This document shows, in pieces, positions 5,987 through 13,430 of a stretch of DNA of 21,981 nt. Both the position numbers and the translations under genes were made by a program. The stretch spans positions 1 through 21,981 of the forward strand of contig CAZADH010000079.1 of the NCBI GenBank assembly GCA_964483805.1, given 5' to 3'. Position 1 is the first letter of the stretch; every line of letters starts with the position of its first letter. The stretch is from CAZADH01 sp964483805. GTDB taxonomy: Bacteria > Muiribacteriota > Ozemobacteria > Ozemobacterales > Ozemobacteraceae. Under the pieces are notes generated by a model, which had not been told where the DNA came from, did not search any database, and saw nothing but the letters and a program-made list of their open reading frames with translations.

Positions 5987-6276
5987 ATGTTGAGAAAGAG
6001 CAGTGGCGACGCGGGCCACGAAGGGGCACGCCATGCGCCCGAACCGGACCATCGATGCACCTTACATCGTTATCAAGGCCGCTCGACACATTCGGTTCAA
6101 TCAATACAATAGCACGAACGCGGATTGACGGCAAACCGACGAAACTCAATCAATGCGCCGCAGCAGGCGGGCGACGTGCAACGGGCGCCGTGCGACGGCG
6201 GCATCCGTGCTATGATTCCTGCTGACCCGGCGCGCACGCGACCGGCCCATCTTCAGAGAAAACGAGGACACCCACC
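5987..6276. other. Intergenic region between ssrA and the CAP lipoprotein gene
   Basis: The two flanking genes are divergent. The only clear signal is the plus-strand promoter at 6083-6110. No convincing ssrA promoter was found: several TTGATT/TTGAAC hexamers exist on the minus strand near 6075-6110, but none pairs with a -10 at proper spacing. No gene is visible. Confidence 0.5.
6083..6110 (+). promoter_or_regulatory. Sigma70-like promoter for the CAP lipoprotein gene
   Basis: TCGACA (5 of 6) is followed after 16 nt by TACAAT (5 of 6). It would give a leader of about 160 nt. It uses the same TACAAT -10 as the stronger promoter before the GNAT gene. Confidence 0.45.
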
Positions 6277-7908
6277 ATGAGGCGGTTCGTGCATGCCCTA
6301 CGGTTGCCCCTGCCGCTCCTGGCAACGCTGGGCCTGGCCCTGTTTTGCCTGGCCTTCGTCGGTTGCTCATTGACCCGTGACGACTCTCCTGAGCAGGGTG
6401 CCGCGGTGGAATCGGACCAATTGACGGCGGTCCGGTTCCGGTTGCGATTGGCGACGCCATACACGAGCAATACAACTTCCGCCGCAATTCGGGCGGCAGC
6501 AAGCACACCGGTACAGGTCGCCATCGATCTCACCAGCCTGGCCGTCGGCGGCCAGACGCTGCCCACCACGTTGTACTCGGCCACGGCCACCGCCAATGCG
6601 AACAATGATGTCGACCTGACGCTGACGGTGCCGGCACGCACTTCGGTCGCCCGCGTCAGGTTGGTCAACGGCAACATCGACAATTTTACGGTGTTTCGCG
6701 GGGCGAAAGACCTGGTCGCCGGCGCCAACACGATGATCGTCCACCCCGAGGGTTCATTGATGACCCAGGACGTGACCGCCAACGCCATTCTTCGCGTCGC
6801 CAGCGATGCAACGATGCTCGCGCGGGCGCCGCTTGATATCGCTTCGCGCACCGCCGCGCTGGTCGCCCCGATGAATCGCACCGGCAGCGCCACGAGCGTC
6901 TACGAGGCCGCGCTCGCGCTGGTGACGGCGAACGTGCTCAATCCCGCCGCGACCGGGACAGGCACCGGGTCATCGACGGGAACGGGAACCAGCACCGGCA
7001 GCCCCACCGATCTGCCGACGACCGCCACCGCCAAAGAGACGTTGCGCGCGGGTCTCGTCGCGATCGGCGACTGGCCGCGGGGCGCAACCCCGAGCGACAC
7101 GACCGGGCGGCGCAACCAAGCATTGTCTCGCCTCAAAGCGTACCGCTACCTCTGCGGGGTGTCATACAATGCATTGACACTCGATGCCAATTTCAACGAT
7201 CTCGCGTATTGGGCGGCCGAGGTCTGCCGGCAACTCGGGTATCTGACCCACACGCCAACGCAACCGGCGGGGATGTCGGCAACCGACTTCGCCAAGGCCA
7301 GCCAGGGTTGCGGCAGCAGCAACCTGTTTGGCGGCACGGCCGGATTCTACTCCCCCGCAGCTTCGATCGACGCGTACATGGACGACTCGGACACCGGCAA
7401 CCGCGACCGCGTCGGCCATCGCCGCTGGTGCCTGCACCCGAAAATGGGCAAGACCGGCGTCGGCGAGGCCGGCGGATTCATGGCGCTCTACGCCTTCGAC
7501 ACCACGAACTCGACGGCCGGCATGGCCACGGGCGCCGTGGCCGCGCCCGGATATGTGGCCTACCCCCGCGCCGGCTTCATGCCGACGCAGTATTTCCCGG
7601 ACTCGAGCTACGTCTGGAACGTGTCATTCAACACAACGATCTACAAGAAGCCGGTCGCCGGTTCGGTGGTGGTGCGGGTGGTTCCGATCGATGCCGCCGA
7701 CAACGCGACGGGCGCGGCATTGAGCAACGATTATCTGAACATCAACAACGACGGTTTCGGGCTGGCCGCGTGCATCATCTGGCACCCGAGCGGCATCGAC
7801 GTGTCGGCCGGCAAGCGATACCGCGTCGAGATCGATGGCGTGCAACTGGCGAATGGCACGGCGGCGCCGATCCGGTATGCGGTCGAGTTTTTCACCCTGG
7901 CACCCTAG
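6277..7908 (+). CDS. Lipoprotein with C-terminal CAP (SCP/PR1-like) domain
   Basis: A 543-residue predicted lipoprotein. The signal peptide ends in the lipobox FVGC (Cys30). Residues about 45-225 form a domain also seen in the GH39-like lipoprotein of this window (shared pattern: ARAPLDIASRTAALVAPMNR, then VYEAALALV). A Thr/Gly/Ser linker follows at about 225-245 (TGTGTGSSTGTGTSTG). The C-terminal half resembles bacterial CAP-superfamily proteins: ALSRLKAYRYLCGV, then VGHRRWCLHPKMGKTGVG near residue 380. CAP proteins are extracellular and their activities vary. GAGG lies 9 nt before the ATG. It is probably anchored to the outer membrane or the periplasmic face of the inner membrane. A short GC hairpin (7915-7928) follows the stop. 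Substrate is unknown. Confidence 0.8.
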   Translation: MRRFVHALRLPLPLLATLGLALFCLAFVGCSLTRDDSPEQGAAVESDQLTAVRFRLRLATPYTSNTTSAAIRAAASTPVQVAIDLTSLAVGGQTLPTTLYSATATANANNDVDLTLTVPARTSVARVRLVNGNIDNFTVFRGAKDLVAGANTMIVHPEGSLMTQDVTANAILRVASDATMLARAPLDIASRTAALVAPMNRTGSATSVYEAALALVTANVLNPAATGTGTGSSTGTGTSTGSPTDLPTTATAKETLRAGLVAIGDWPRGATPSDTTGRRNQALSRLKAYRYLCGVSYNALTLDANFNDLAYWAAEVCRQLGYLTHTPTQPAGMSATDFAKASQGCGSSNLFGGTAGFYSPAASIDAYMDDSDTGNRDRVGHRRWCLHPKMGKTGVGEAGGFMALYAFDTTNSTAGMATGAVAAPGYVAYPRAGFMPTQYFPDSSYVWNVSFNTTIYKKPVAGSVVVRVVPIDAADNATGAALSNDYLNINNDGFGLAACIIWHPSGIDVSAGKRYRVEIDGVQLANGTAAPIRYAVEFFTLAP

Positions 7909-7930
7909 CCCCGGCCGGCGCTTGCCGGTA

Positions 7931-7959
7931 TTGTCAACAAGGACATCGCGTAATACAAT
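7931..7959 (+). promoter_or_regulatory. Sigma70 promoter for the GNAT gene
   Basis: TTGTCA, a 17-nt spacer and TACAAT, lying 51 bp before the start codon. This is the best promoter match in the window and fixes the acetyltransferase gene as its own transcription unit. Confidence 0.75.
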
Positions 7960-8009
7960 GCATTTCAGTTGACCGTTACCACTCTCCGGCCTGAATCCAG
8001 GAGCCATTC

Positions 8010-8621
8010 ATGAACACCGTCATCCGCCCCGAGACCGAAGCCGACCATGCCGCAACCGAGTCGCTCACCCGCGACGCCTTCTGGGATAAATACAAACCGG
8101 GCGCCGACGAACACCTCGTATTGCACCAGTTGCGCCGGTCTTCCGCCTACGTGCCCGAGTTGGCCTACGTTGCGGTGGCCGATGACACGGTGGTCGGTCA
8201 CATTGCCTACAGCCGGGCGGTGGTTCGCGACGGAACGCGCGCGACCACGGTGCTGTGCATGGGACCATTCAGCGTGGCACCCACCCGGCAGCACCAAGGC
8301 ATCGGCAGAACACTGCTCGAGACCACGATCGCCAAAGCAACCGAACTGGGTTTTCCGGCGATCGTCATTTTCGGCGACCCCGGCTACTACGGCAAATATG
8401 ATTTCGTAGACGCGCAACGCCATCGCATCCAGACGGCCGACGGACTCAACTTCGCTGCGTTCATGGTGCGGATTCTGTCGGCCGAGGCGATGACCGGCAT
8501 CACGGGGCGCTTCGTCGCCGACCCCGCGTTCGTGGTGCAGAAAGCCGATCTCGACGAGTTCGAGCGGCGCTTTCCGCCACGCGAGAAACACGTGCTGCCC
8601 GGGCAACTCCACGGCGACTGA
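8010..8621 (+). CDS. GNAT family N-acetyltransferase (YhbS-like)
   Basis: A 203-residue acetyltransferase predicted to move an acetyl group from acetyl-CoA to an amine. The GNAT fold is seen in order: VIRPETEADHAA (strand 1), LAYVAVADDTVVGHIAYSR (strands 2-3), LCMGPFSVAPTRQHQGIGRTLL with the acetyl-CoA loop Q94-x-x-G97-x-G99, then ELGFPAIVIFGDPGYYGKYDF, which is typical of the YhbS group. The C-terminus (FVVQKADLDEFERRFPPREK) is also family-like. AGGAG lies about 7 nt before the ATG. A 6-bp GTCGCG/CGCGAC hairpin starts at the base after the stop. The acceptor substrate cannot be inferred from sequence or neighbours. Confidence 0.92.
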   Translation: MNTVIRPETEADHAATESLTRDAFWDKYKPGADEHLVLHQLRRSSAYVPELAYVAVADDTVVGHIAYSRAVVRDGTRATTVLCMGPFSVAPTRQHQGIGRTLLETTIAKATELGFPAIVIFGDPGYYGKYDFVDAQRHRIQTADGLNFAAFMVRILSAEAMTGITGRFVADPAFVVQKADLDEFERRFPPREKHVLPGQLHGD

Positions 8622-8659
8622 GTCGCGCCGCCGCGACGAGGGCGCGCCGACCCCGGCGA

Positions 8660-8699
8660 GGCGGGCCCAAACGAAGTTTGGGACAGTGCAAACGACCCG
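8660..8699. repeat. 40-bp direct repeat, copy 1
   Basis: Identical to the copy at 8800-8839, from GGCGGGCCCAAACG to GCAAACGACCCG. It contains a 7-bp hairpin, CCCAAAC-gaa-GTTTGGG. The DNA between the copies carries a weaker third version of the end motif (GCAGTCGCAAGCGACCCG near 8743-8760). Confidence 0.9.
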
Positions 8700-8799
8700 C
8701 CCGCCACGGATGGTGCAGTGGGCGCTTGCAGCCACGATGGCGCAGTCGCAAGCGACCCGAGCGCACGGATGCGCGAAGTGGGCGTTTGCCGCCAGGGAC

Positions 8800-8839
8800 G
8801 GCGGGCCCAAACGAAGTTTGGGACAGTGCAAACGACCCG
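8800..8839. repeat. 40-bp direct repeat, copy 2
   Basis: Exact second copy, 140 bp downstream of the first, ending about 80 bp before the potassium-channel gene. Confidence 0.9.
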
Positions 8840-8917
8840 TGCTAAACTGCGGCAGCACGTTTGCGGTCGACCACCAGTGCGCGACCGTAACCTCGAGCGA
8901 TGAGACAGGACGCACCG

Positions 8918-9748
8918 ATGAATGAAGACAATGCGGTTCTAACCGGCTGGCGACGCCGGTTGCACGAGATCATCTACGAGGCCGATACGACGGCGGGGCG
9001 GGCGTTTGACCTGTTGCTGATCGCCGCGATTCTCCTCAGCGTGGCGCTGGTGATGCTCGACAGTGTGGCTTCCATTGCGGCGCAATACGGCGATGCTCTG
9101 CATGTCGGCGAATGGGTTTTCACGATCCTGTTCTCGATCGAGTATGTTCTGCGCCTGCTGTGTGTCTCGCGGCCCTTGAAGTATGCCACGAGTTTTCTGG
9201 GCATCATTGATCTGATCAGCGTCATGCCTACGTATCTGGCCGTTTTCGCACCCAATGCCCGCGTGCTGCTGACCCTGCGGGTGCTGCGCCTGCTACGCAT
9301 CTTTCGCATTCTCAAACTGGCCCATTATCTGACCGAGGCCGCGGTCTTGCGCGCCGCACTTGCATCGAGCCGCCCGAAGATTACGGTGTTCCTCCTGACC
9401 ACAATCTCGCTGGTCATCATCTTCGGCTCCCTGATGTATGTCATCGAGGGGCCCGAACACGGCTTTACCAGTATTCCGTTGAGCATCTACTGGGCGATCG
9501 TCACCTTGACCACCGTGGGGTTTGGCGACATCACGCCGAAGACCCCGCTTGGTCAATTGTTTGCAAGCGTCGTCATGATCATGGGTTACGGGATCATCGC
9601 AGTGCCGACCGGCATCGTCACTGCCGAGATGACCCGCGCCTACGCCAAGAAGAGCGTTCCGGTGAGCACCCAGTGCTGCATGGCTTGCGCCCGCGAAGGG
9701 CACGACGTCGACGCCATACATTGTAAATATTGCGGCGCCCCGCTCTAG
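8918..9748 (+). CDS. Voltage-gated-type potassium channel with C-terminal zinc ribbon
   Basis: A 276-residue six-TM ion channel subunit, working as a tetramer in the inner membrane by family rule. S1 is about 30-50, S2 65-82, S3 93-110. S4 has regularly spaced Arg in LLTLRVLRLLRIFRILKLA (117-135). S5 is about 155-176, the pore helix is IYWAIVTLTTV, and the selectivity filter TVGFGD is at 199-204, followed by S6. The filter has Phe in place of the usual Tyr (TVGYGD), which other K+ channels tolerate. After S6 comes a short zinc-ribbon-like tail with Cys253/254, Cys257, Cys269 and Cys272 (CCMAC...HCKYC). I chose the second ATG because AGGA lies 7 nt before it; an ATG 18 nt upstream is possible. 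The ligand and the role of the zinc tail are unknown. Confidence 0.9.
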   Translation: MNEDNAVLTGWRRRLHEIIYEADTTAGRAFDLLLIAAILLSVALVMLDSVASIAAQYGDALHVGEWVFTILFSIEYVLRLLCVSRPLKYATSFLGIIDLISVMPTYLAVFAPNARVLLTLRVLRLLRIFRILKLAHYLTEAAVLRAALASSRPKITVFLLTTISLVIIFGSLMYVIEGPEHGFTSIPLSIYWAIVTLTTVGFGDITPKTPLGQLFASVVMIMGYGIIAVPTGIVTAEMTRAYAKKSVPVSTQCCMACAREGHDVDAIHCKYCGAPL

Positions 9749-9786
9749 TCAGGGCGGCGGCTCTTCCCCGGGCCAGAAAGAGAACA

Positions 9787-9808
9787 TGACCCGGGCAACA
9801 CCGGGTCA
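9787..9808 (-). terminator. Hairpin ending the GH39/amine-oxidase-remnant transcript
   Basis: An 8-bp stem, TGACCCGG with CCGGGTCA, and a 6-nt loop. On the minus strand it is followed by TGTTCTCTTTC. It overlaps the remnant's stop codon and may also serve the convergent channel gene. Confidence 0.5.
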
Positions 9809-9983
9809 ATCGGCGTTGATGATTTCGTGCGCGGCACGGATGCCGGAAAGCCACGCGCCGTGCACCGTCGAAGGACAGGCGCGGAACGTCGCGTCACCGG
9901 CAAAATGCAGCCGTGCCCCGACCGGTTCGGCGAGAACGTCGAACAAGCGCGGGTGGAGTCTGCAGGAACACGCGTCGATTCAT
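9806..9983 (-). pseudogene. Remnant of an FAD-dependent amine oxidase with a large internal deletion
   Basis: The minus strand encodes LAEPVGARLHFAGDATFRAC followed by PSTVHGAWLSGIRAAHEI and a TGA stop. This is the standard C-terminus of flavin amine oxidases, where FAGE/DAT...TVHGA...SG..AA contacts FAD. About 45 residues upstream, an ATG with a GGAAG site opens MNRRVFLQT, a Tat-like N-terminus, but in a frame shifted by one. The gene appears to have lost almost its whole body (usually about 450 residues) by a deletion that joined the start to the end out of frame. It starts 28 bp after the GH39 gene. An assembly collapse is possible, as this scaffold has at least one gap. Confidence 0.75.
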
Positions 9984-10011
9984 GGTCGCTTCCGGATGGG
10001 TCGAGGGGCCG

Positions 10012-12054
10012 TCACCGCGGTGTCAATACAACGAGTTGCACCGAATACCCCTCGCTCGTGAGCGGCAGCGTGGTCGGGGCCGAGGTCACCACCTGCTCGG
10101 CCGCGTCGCTGACCGTCGAGACGACGAGGCGATAGCGCAACGAGATGTCGGCGCCGCTCGCAGGGGCAAGGCTCCAGGTCACCGGGGCGCTACCGTAATT
10201 CGCCACCAATACGGCGACTTCACCGGCGCCGTTCTGGCCAGCGAGCATGGCGACGCCCGACGCATTGCCGGCCAACACCGGCGCATTCAAATGGTTGGCA
10301 TACCCGGCCATGGTGCGCCACAACGAGAAGGCCAGGGGCGTCTTCTTCGGCGTGCCGTCGGCTTTGAAGAGACCGTGGAACTGCGGAAACGCCAGCGCCG
10401 TGTCATTGCCGCGATAGACAATGGCCAGATCGACGCCCTGCTCCTGAAACTTGATCCAGGCGGCGGTGATAATCGCCGCCCCCCGCCCACCGACGCGCAG
10501 CGCGCTCGCTTCGGCCGTCGACAACCCGTTCGTCGAGGTGTGAAACTCGCTGACCACGCTCTTGGCGGCGGTGAAGCCGAAGTGATCGAGACGCTGCCGG
10601 ATGTAATAGGCTGCTGATCCGTATTCAACCGGATCGTTCGAATAGATGTGCCACGACAGGAAATCGAGAGGAGCGGCGCGACTGGCCAGGGTCTCGAGAA
10701 ACAGATCGAGAAAAGCCTTGCCGCTCGGAACCATGGCCACGCCCTGCGTGAAGGCAGGCCCACCGATCTGCAACGTCGGGAAGGCCGCGCGCAGTTGGAT
10801 GGCGGTCGATGCATACAATGTGCAGAATTCGGGAGGCGAGCCGTCCCAGAACTGGCTGAAGTCGGGCTCGTTCCACAGTTCGATCATGTTGAGGTGGTTG
10901 CGCCCCCACCGGGCGGCGTCTTGATAACGGCGCACGACCTCGACCGCCGCCCGCGCCCAGTTGCCGAAGTTCGTCGGTTTGCGGGGATTGGGCGTGACGT
11001 AGGGCGCGTTTGCCGACCACGAGTCACCGACGCGGAAATACGGCACGAAGCCGTTGTTCACGACGGTCTGAAAATACTGGTCGCTGACGGTGAAGTCGTA
11101 AGATGCCGCCGACGCCGGATCGGCGCTTTGATTCGGGTACATTGTCGCCATGTCGAGCGGGCCATAGTAATCGTGCGTGCGAATCGTCGTCACGCCGATT
11201 TCTCGATATTGGCTCACGACTTCGGCATTCCCGGGGTTGCCCGCCGCCATCGGCCCGCAATTGACCGCGAGCGACGGTTTGAGCTGTCGGCCGCTGGCCG
11301 AGGCCAGCGACCAGGTGAGACCGGCCGTGAACGTGGCCGACTGCGTCACCGTGTTGGCCACAGTCGCGAAGGCGGTGTCATAGACCGCAGGCGCCGTACG
11401 ATCGAGGGCGGCCACCAACGAGGCGATGCCGGCCACCAACGGGGTTGGCGCGCGGGCGAGCACGGACGAAACGGCAAACCGGCCGACGGTGGTGGCGACC
11501 ACATCGGCGACAGACCGCGAACCGCGCCCGACGAGCGTCAGACGGTTGAGCCCTGGGCCGAGGTCGAGCGCACCGTGAAAATCGGTGTAACTGGCCACGG
11601 CCACCCCTTCGAGATGCGCCGCGGCGAGGATCGGCTGCATCGGCACGCCCGAGAAGGTTGCCACCGCACGGCCGGTCGCATCGATGGCCACGGTCAGGCT
11701 GCGGGTGGCGATGGGTTGGGTGACGCTCGTCGCATCGATCGAGGTGAGAGTGAACGTGACCTGGCGGGTGCCGGTCGCATCGGCCCGCAGACCGGCAGCG
11801 GCATCGAGCGCGGTGCGCGACGACGTGGGGCCACCGCCAGGAGTCGGCGAGGCCGGCAACGACAGCGTGACGCCCAATTGCAGATCGGTCGTCGGCACCG
11901 ACACCGGAGCGCCAGGCCCGGTCAGGCCTGCATGCCCGTCGTCACGCCACTGACAACCCACGACCAGGATCACCGGGGCGACAAGACCGACCAGAACCAG
12001 TTTCCAGAACCACGAAAAAGCAGACAGACATCGCGAACTCGCTCTGACAACCAT
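10012..12054 (-). CDS. GH39-like glycoside hydrolase lipoprotein
   Basis: A 680-residue predicted lipoprotein (lipobox LVVGC, Cys34). Residues about 50-235 resemble the N-terminal domain of the CAP lipoprotein (both contain ARAP...A.LVA.(L/M)(D/N)RT...VY(D/E).A.A.V). Then a TIM-barrel like GH39 (beta-xylosidase/alpha-iduronidase group): TTIRTHDYYGPLD, then the acid/base motif MIELWNEPDFSQFW with Glu396, LDFLSWHIYSNDP, and the nucleophile motif SVVSEFHTST with Glu503. A C-terminal beta domain (VAVLVANYGSAPVTWSL) is usual in this clan. The chosen ATG has GAGG 6 nt upstream; the ATG 15 nt earlier lacks a site. It likely cleaves a plant or exopolysaccharide-type glycan at the cell surface (inference); substrate is unknown. 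Confidence 0.85.
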   Translation of the reverse strand: MVVRASSRCLSAFSWFWKLVLVGLVAPVILVVGCQWRDDGHAGLTGPGAPVSVPTTDLQLGVTLSLPASPTPGGGPTSSRTALDAAAGLRADATGTRQVTFTLTSIDATSVTQPIATRSLTVAIDATGRAVATFSGVPMQPILAAAHLEGVAVASYTDFHGALDLGPGLNRLTLVGRGSRSVADVVATTVGRFAVSSVLARAPTPLVAGIASLVAALDRTAPAVYDTAFATVANTVTQSATFTAGLTWSLASASGRQLKPSLAVNCGPMAAGNPGNAEVVSQYREIGVTTIRTHDYYGPLDMATMYPNQSADPASAASYDFTVSDQYFQTVVNNGFVPYFRVGDSWSANAPYVTPNPRKPTNFGNWARAAVEVVRRYQDAARWGRNHLNMIELWNEPDFSQFWDGSPPEFCTLYASTAIQLRAAFPTLQIGGPAFTQGVAMVPSGKAFLDLFLETLASRAAPLDFLSWHIYSNDPVEYGSAAYYIRQRLDHFGFTAAKSVVSEFHTSTNGLSTAEASALRVGGRGAAIITAAWIKFQEQGVDLAIVYRGNDTALAFPQFHGLFKADGTPKKTPLAFSLWRTMAGYANHLNAPVLAGNASGVAMLAGQNGAGEVAVLVANYGSAPVTWSLAPASGADISLRYRLVVSTVSDAAEQVVTSAPTTLPLTSEGYSVQLVVLTPR

Positions 12055-12079
12055 CGTTGACCTCAACATTCACACGTGT

Positions 12080-12099
12080 TCCCGTTGAGCTCATCGGGA
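12080..12099. promoter_or_regulatory. 20-bp near-palindrome upstream of the GH39 gene
   Basis: TCCCG-t-TGAGCTCA-t-CGGGA is symmetric except for one T/T pair on each side, and it directly abuts the palindrome ACACGTGT (12072-12079). It lies 26 bp upstream of the start and could be an operator. No regulator is visible. Confidence 0.4.
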
Positions 12100-12136
12100 A
12101 TACGCCCGGGCGGATTTCGCACGGAGCCCCGAATAA

Positions 12137-13213
12137 TCATGAATAGAGCAATGAAACGGTGTACACCACGAAACCGGAAAACAGCAATACACCTTCTGCA
12201 CGTGACACCGTCATGTCGGAACGCATGATCGGAAACATGGCGAGGGCAACCACCACCATCACCGGAATGTCGATCGACAGCATGTGCGATGAGACGTTGA
12301 GCGGCAAGAAGACGCCAGCCAGACCAAGGATTCCCAAGATATTGAACAGACTGGACCCGACGACGTTGCCAACGGCAATTTCCGACTCGCCCTTCCAGGC
12401 TGCCATCACCGAGGTTGCCAACTCGGGCAACGACGTGCCCGCCGCCACCAGGGTCAGACCGATGACCTCGTCGGACATGCCGAGCTGTTTGGCCAATGAA
12501 ATCGCACCCACCAACAGCAACTTCGACCCGAGGATCATGCCCGCGAGGCCGACCACCAACAATCCGAGTTCACGCGCCAACGACGTCGGTCGTGCTTCGT
12601 TGCCGGGGTTGGCACCGTCGGCCGGCGTGGCGGCCGCAGCGGACGCCACCTCGGCCGGAACGTTTGCGGGTGCGGACTCTGAAGAGAGGGGCGTCGCCGC
12701 AGACAATTCCGTGGCCAACACCGGGGCCAGATGTGGCGACGTCTGCGGCAGTGGTGCTTCCTGGGGCTTGGTGCGCGATTGCAGGTAACTCATCACCGTG
12801 TAGACCACGAGAAGTGACAACAGCACAGCGCTTTCGCCGCGCGAGAACAATGAATCCCGGGCAAAGAACCAACACAACAGCGACACCCCAATGACCCACG
12901 GCACATCGCGGCGGATCACGGCGCGACTGACCGAGATCGGTTTGATCATTGCAGCAATACCCAGTATTGCTGCAACATTGAAGATATTCGACCCCACGAC
13001 GTTGCCGACGCAGATGCCGGGATTGTTCTCGAAACTCGCCTGCACGCTGACGACCAGCTCGGGCGCCGAGGTGCCGGCGGCCACGATGGTCAGGCCGATC
13101 AGGAGAGGCGACACGCCGGCCCGCCGCGCCAACGCGCAGGCACCGGCCACCAACCAGTCGGCTGCCAGAGTCAGGATCACCAGGCCCACGGCCACGAGAA
13201 GAAAGTCGAGCAT
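12137..13213 (-). CDS. Calcium/sodium:cation antiporter (CaCA family, YrbG-like)
   Basis: A 358-residue inner-membrane exchanger with about ten TM segments. Both inverted alpha-repeats that build the ion site are intact: GLTIVAAGTSAPEL (40-53) with GNVVGSNIFN, and GLTLVAAGTSLPEL (252-265) with GNVVGSSLFN. The repeat acidic residues Glu52 and Glu264 are present. Between the halves, residues about 146-210 form a long Pro/Ala/Ser-rich loop, longer than in the basic YrbG type. I start at MLDFLLVAVG because AAGGAG lies 9 nt upstream; an in-frame ATG 42 nt earlier lacks a site and would add a non-membrane leader. The ion carried (Ca2+/Na+, or K+-dependent) cannot be settled by sequence alone. Confidence 0.93.
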   Translation of the reverse strand: MLDFLLVAVGLVILTLAADWLVAGACALARRAGVSPLLIGLTIVAAGTSAPELVVSVQASFENNPGICVGNVVGSNIFNVAAILGIAAMIKPISVSRAVIRRDVPWVIGVSLLCWFFARDSLFSRGESAVLLSLLVVYTVMSYLQSRTKPQEAPLPQTSPHLAPVLATELSAATPLSSESAPANVPAEVASAAAATPADGANPGNEARPTSLARELGLLVVGLAGMILGSKLLLVGAISLAKQLGMSDEVIGLTLVAAGTSLPELATSVMAAWKGESEIAVGNVVGSSLFNILGILGLAGVFLPLNVSSHMLSIDIPVMVVVALAMFPIMRSDMTVSRAEGVLLFSGFVVYTVSLLYS

Positions 13214-13430
13214 CGGCTGCGTCTCCTTGCTTGCGTTCAGTTCGGGTCCACCCACGGGCGCCCGACGATCGGCACCGCTGGCTCGCCACGTCGGTCAGGC
13301 CATCCGGGCCGCGTTCGCTTCATCCCAGTGAACAAAACCGGGGTCAGGCCCGGTTTCGCGTCACTGGCGACGAGTGGCTCCGAGCGTGCCCCGGTCTCGA
13401 GGGTGCCCCGACGCGGTCAGGGCGCATCGA
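13214..13430. other. Intergenic region between the DHH gene and the exchanger gene
   Basis: It contains the terminator at 13335-13356 and the exchanger ribosome site. No gene or clear promoter is seen in the remaining sequence. Confidence 0.5.
13335..13356 (-). terminator. Intrinsic terminator after the DHH gene
   Basis: The AAACCGGG/CCCGGTTT 8-bp stem (6-nt loop) is followed on the minus strand by TGTTCAC. It likely ends the long Ycf46-to-DHH operon. Confidence 0.65.

Noticed and set aside
8660..8839. CRISPR array
   Set aside because: There are only two exact repeats with one degenerate 100-bp interval, not regular spacers, and no cas genes.
10648..12060. 470-codon plus-strand frame opposite the GH39 gene
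   Set aside because: Arg/Gly/His-rich shadow with no ribosome site or domain.
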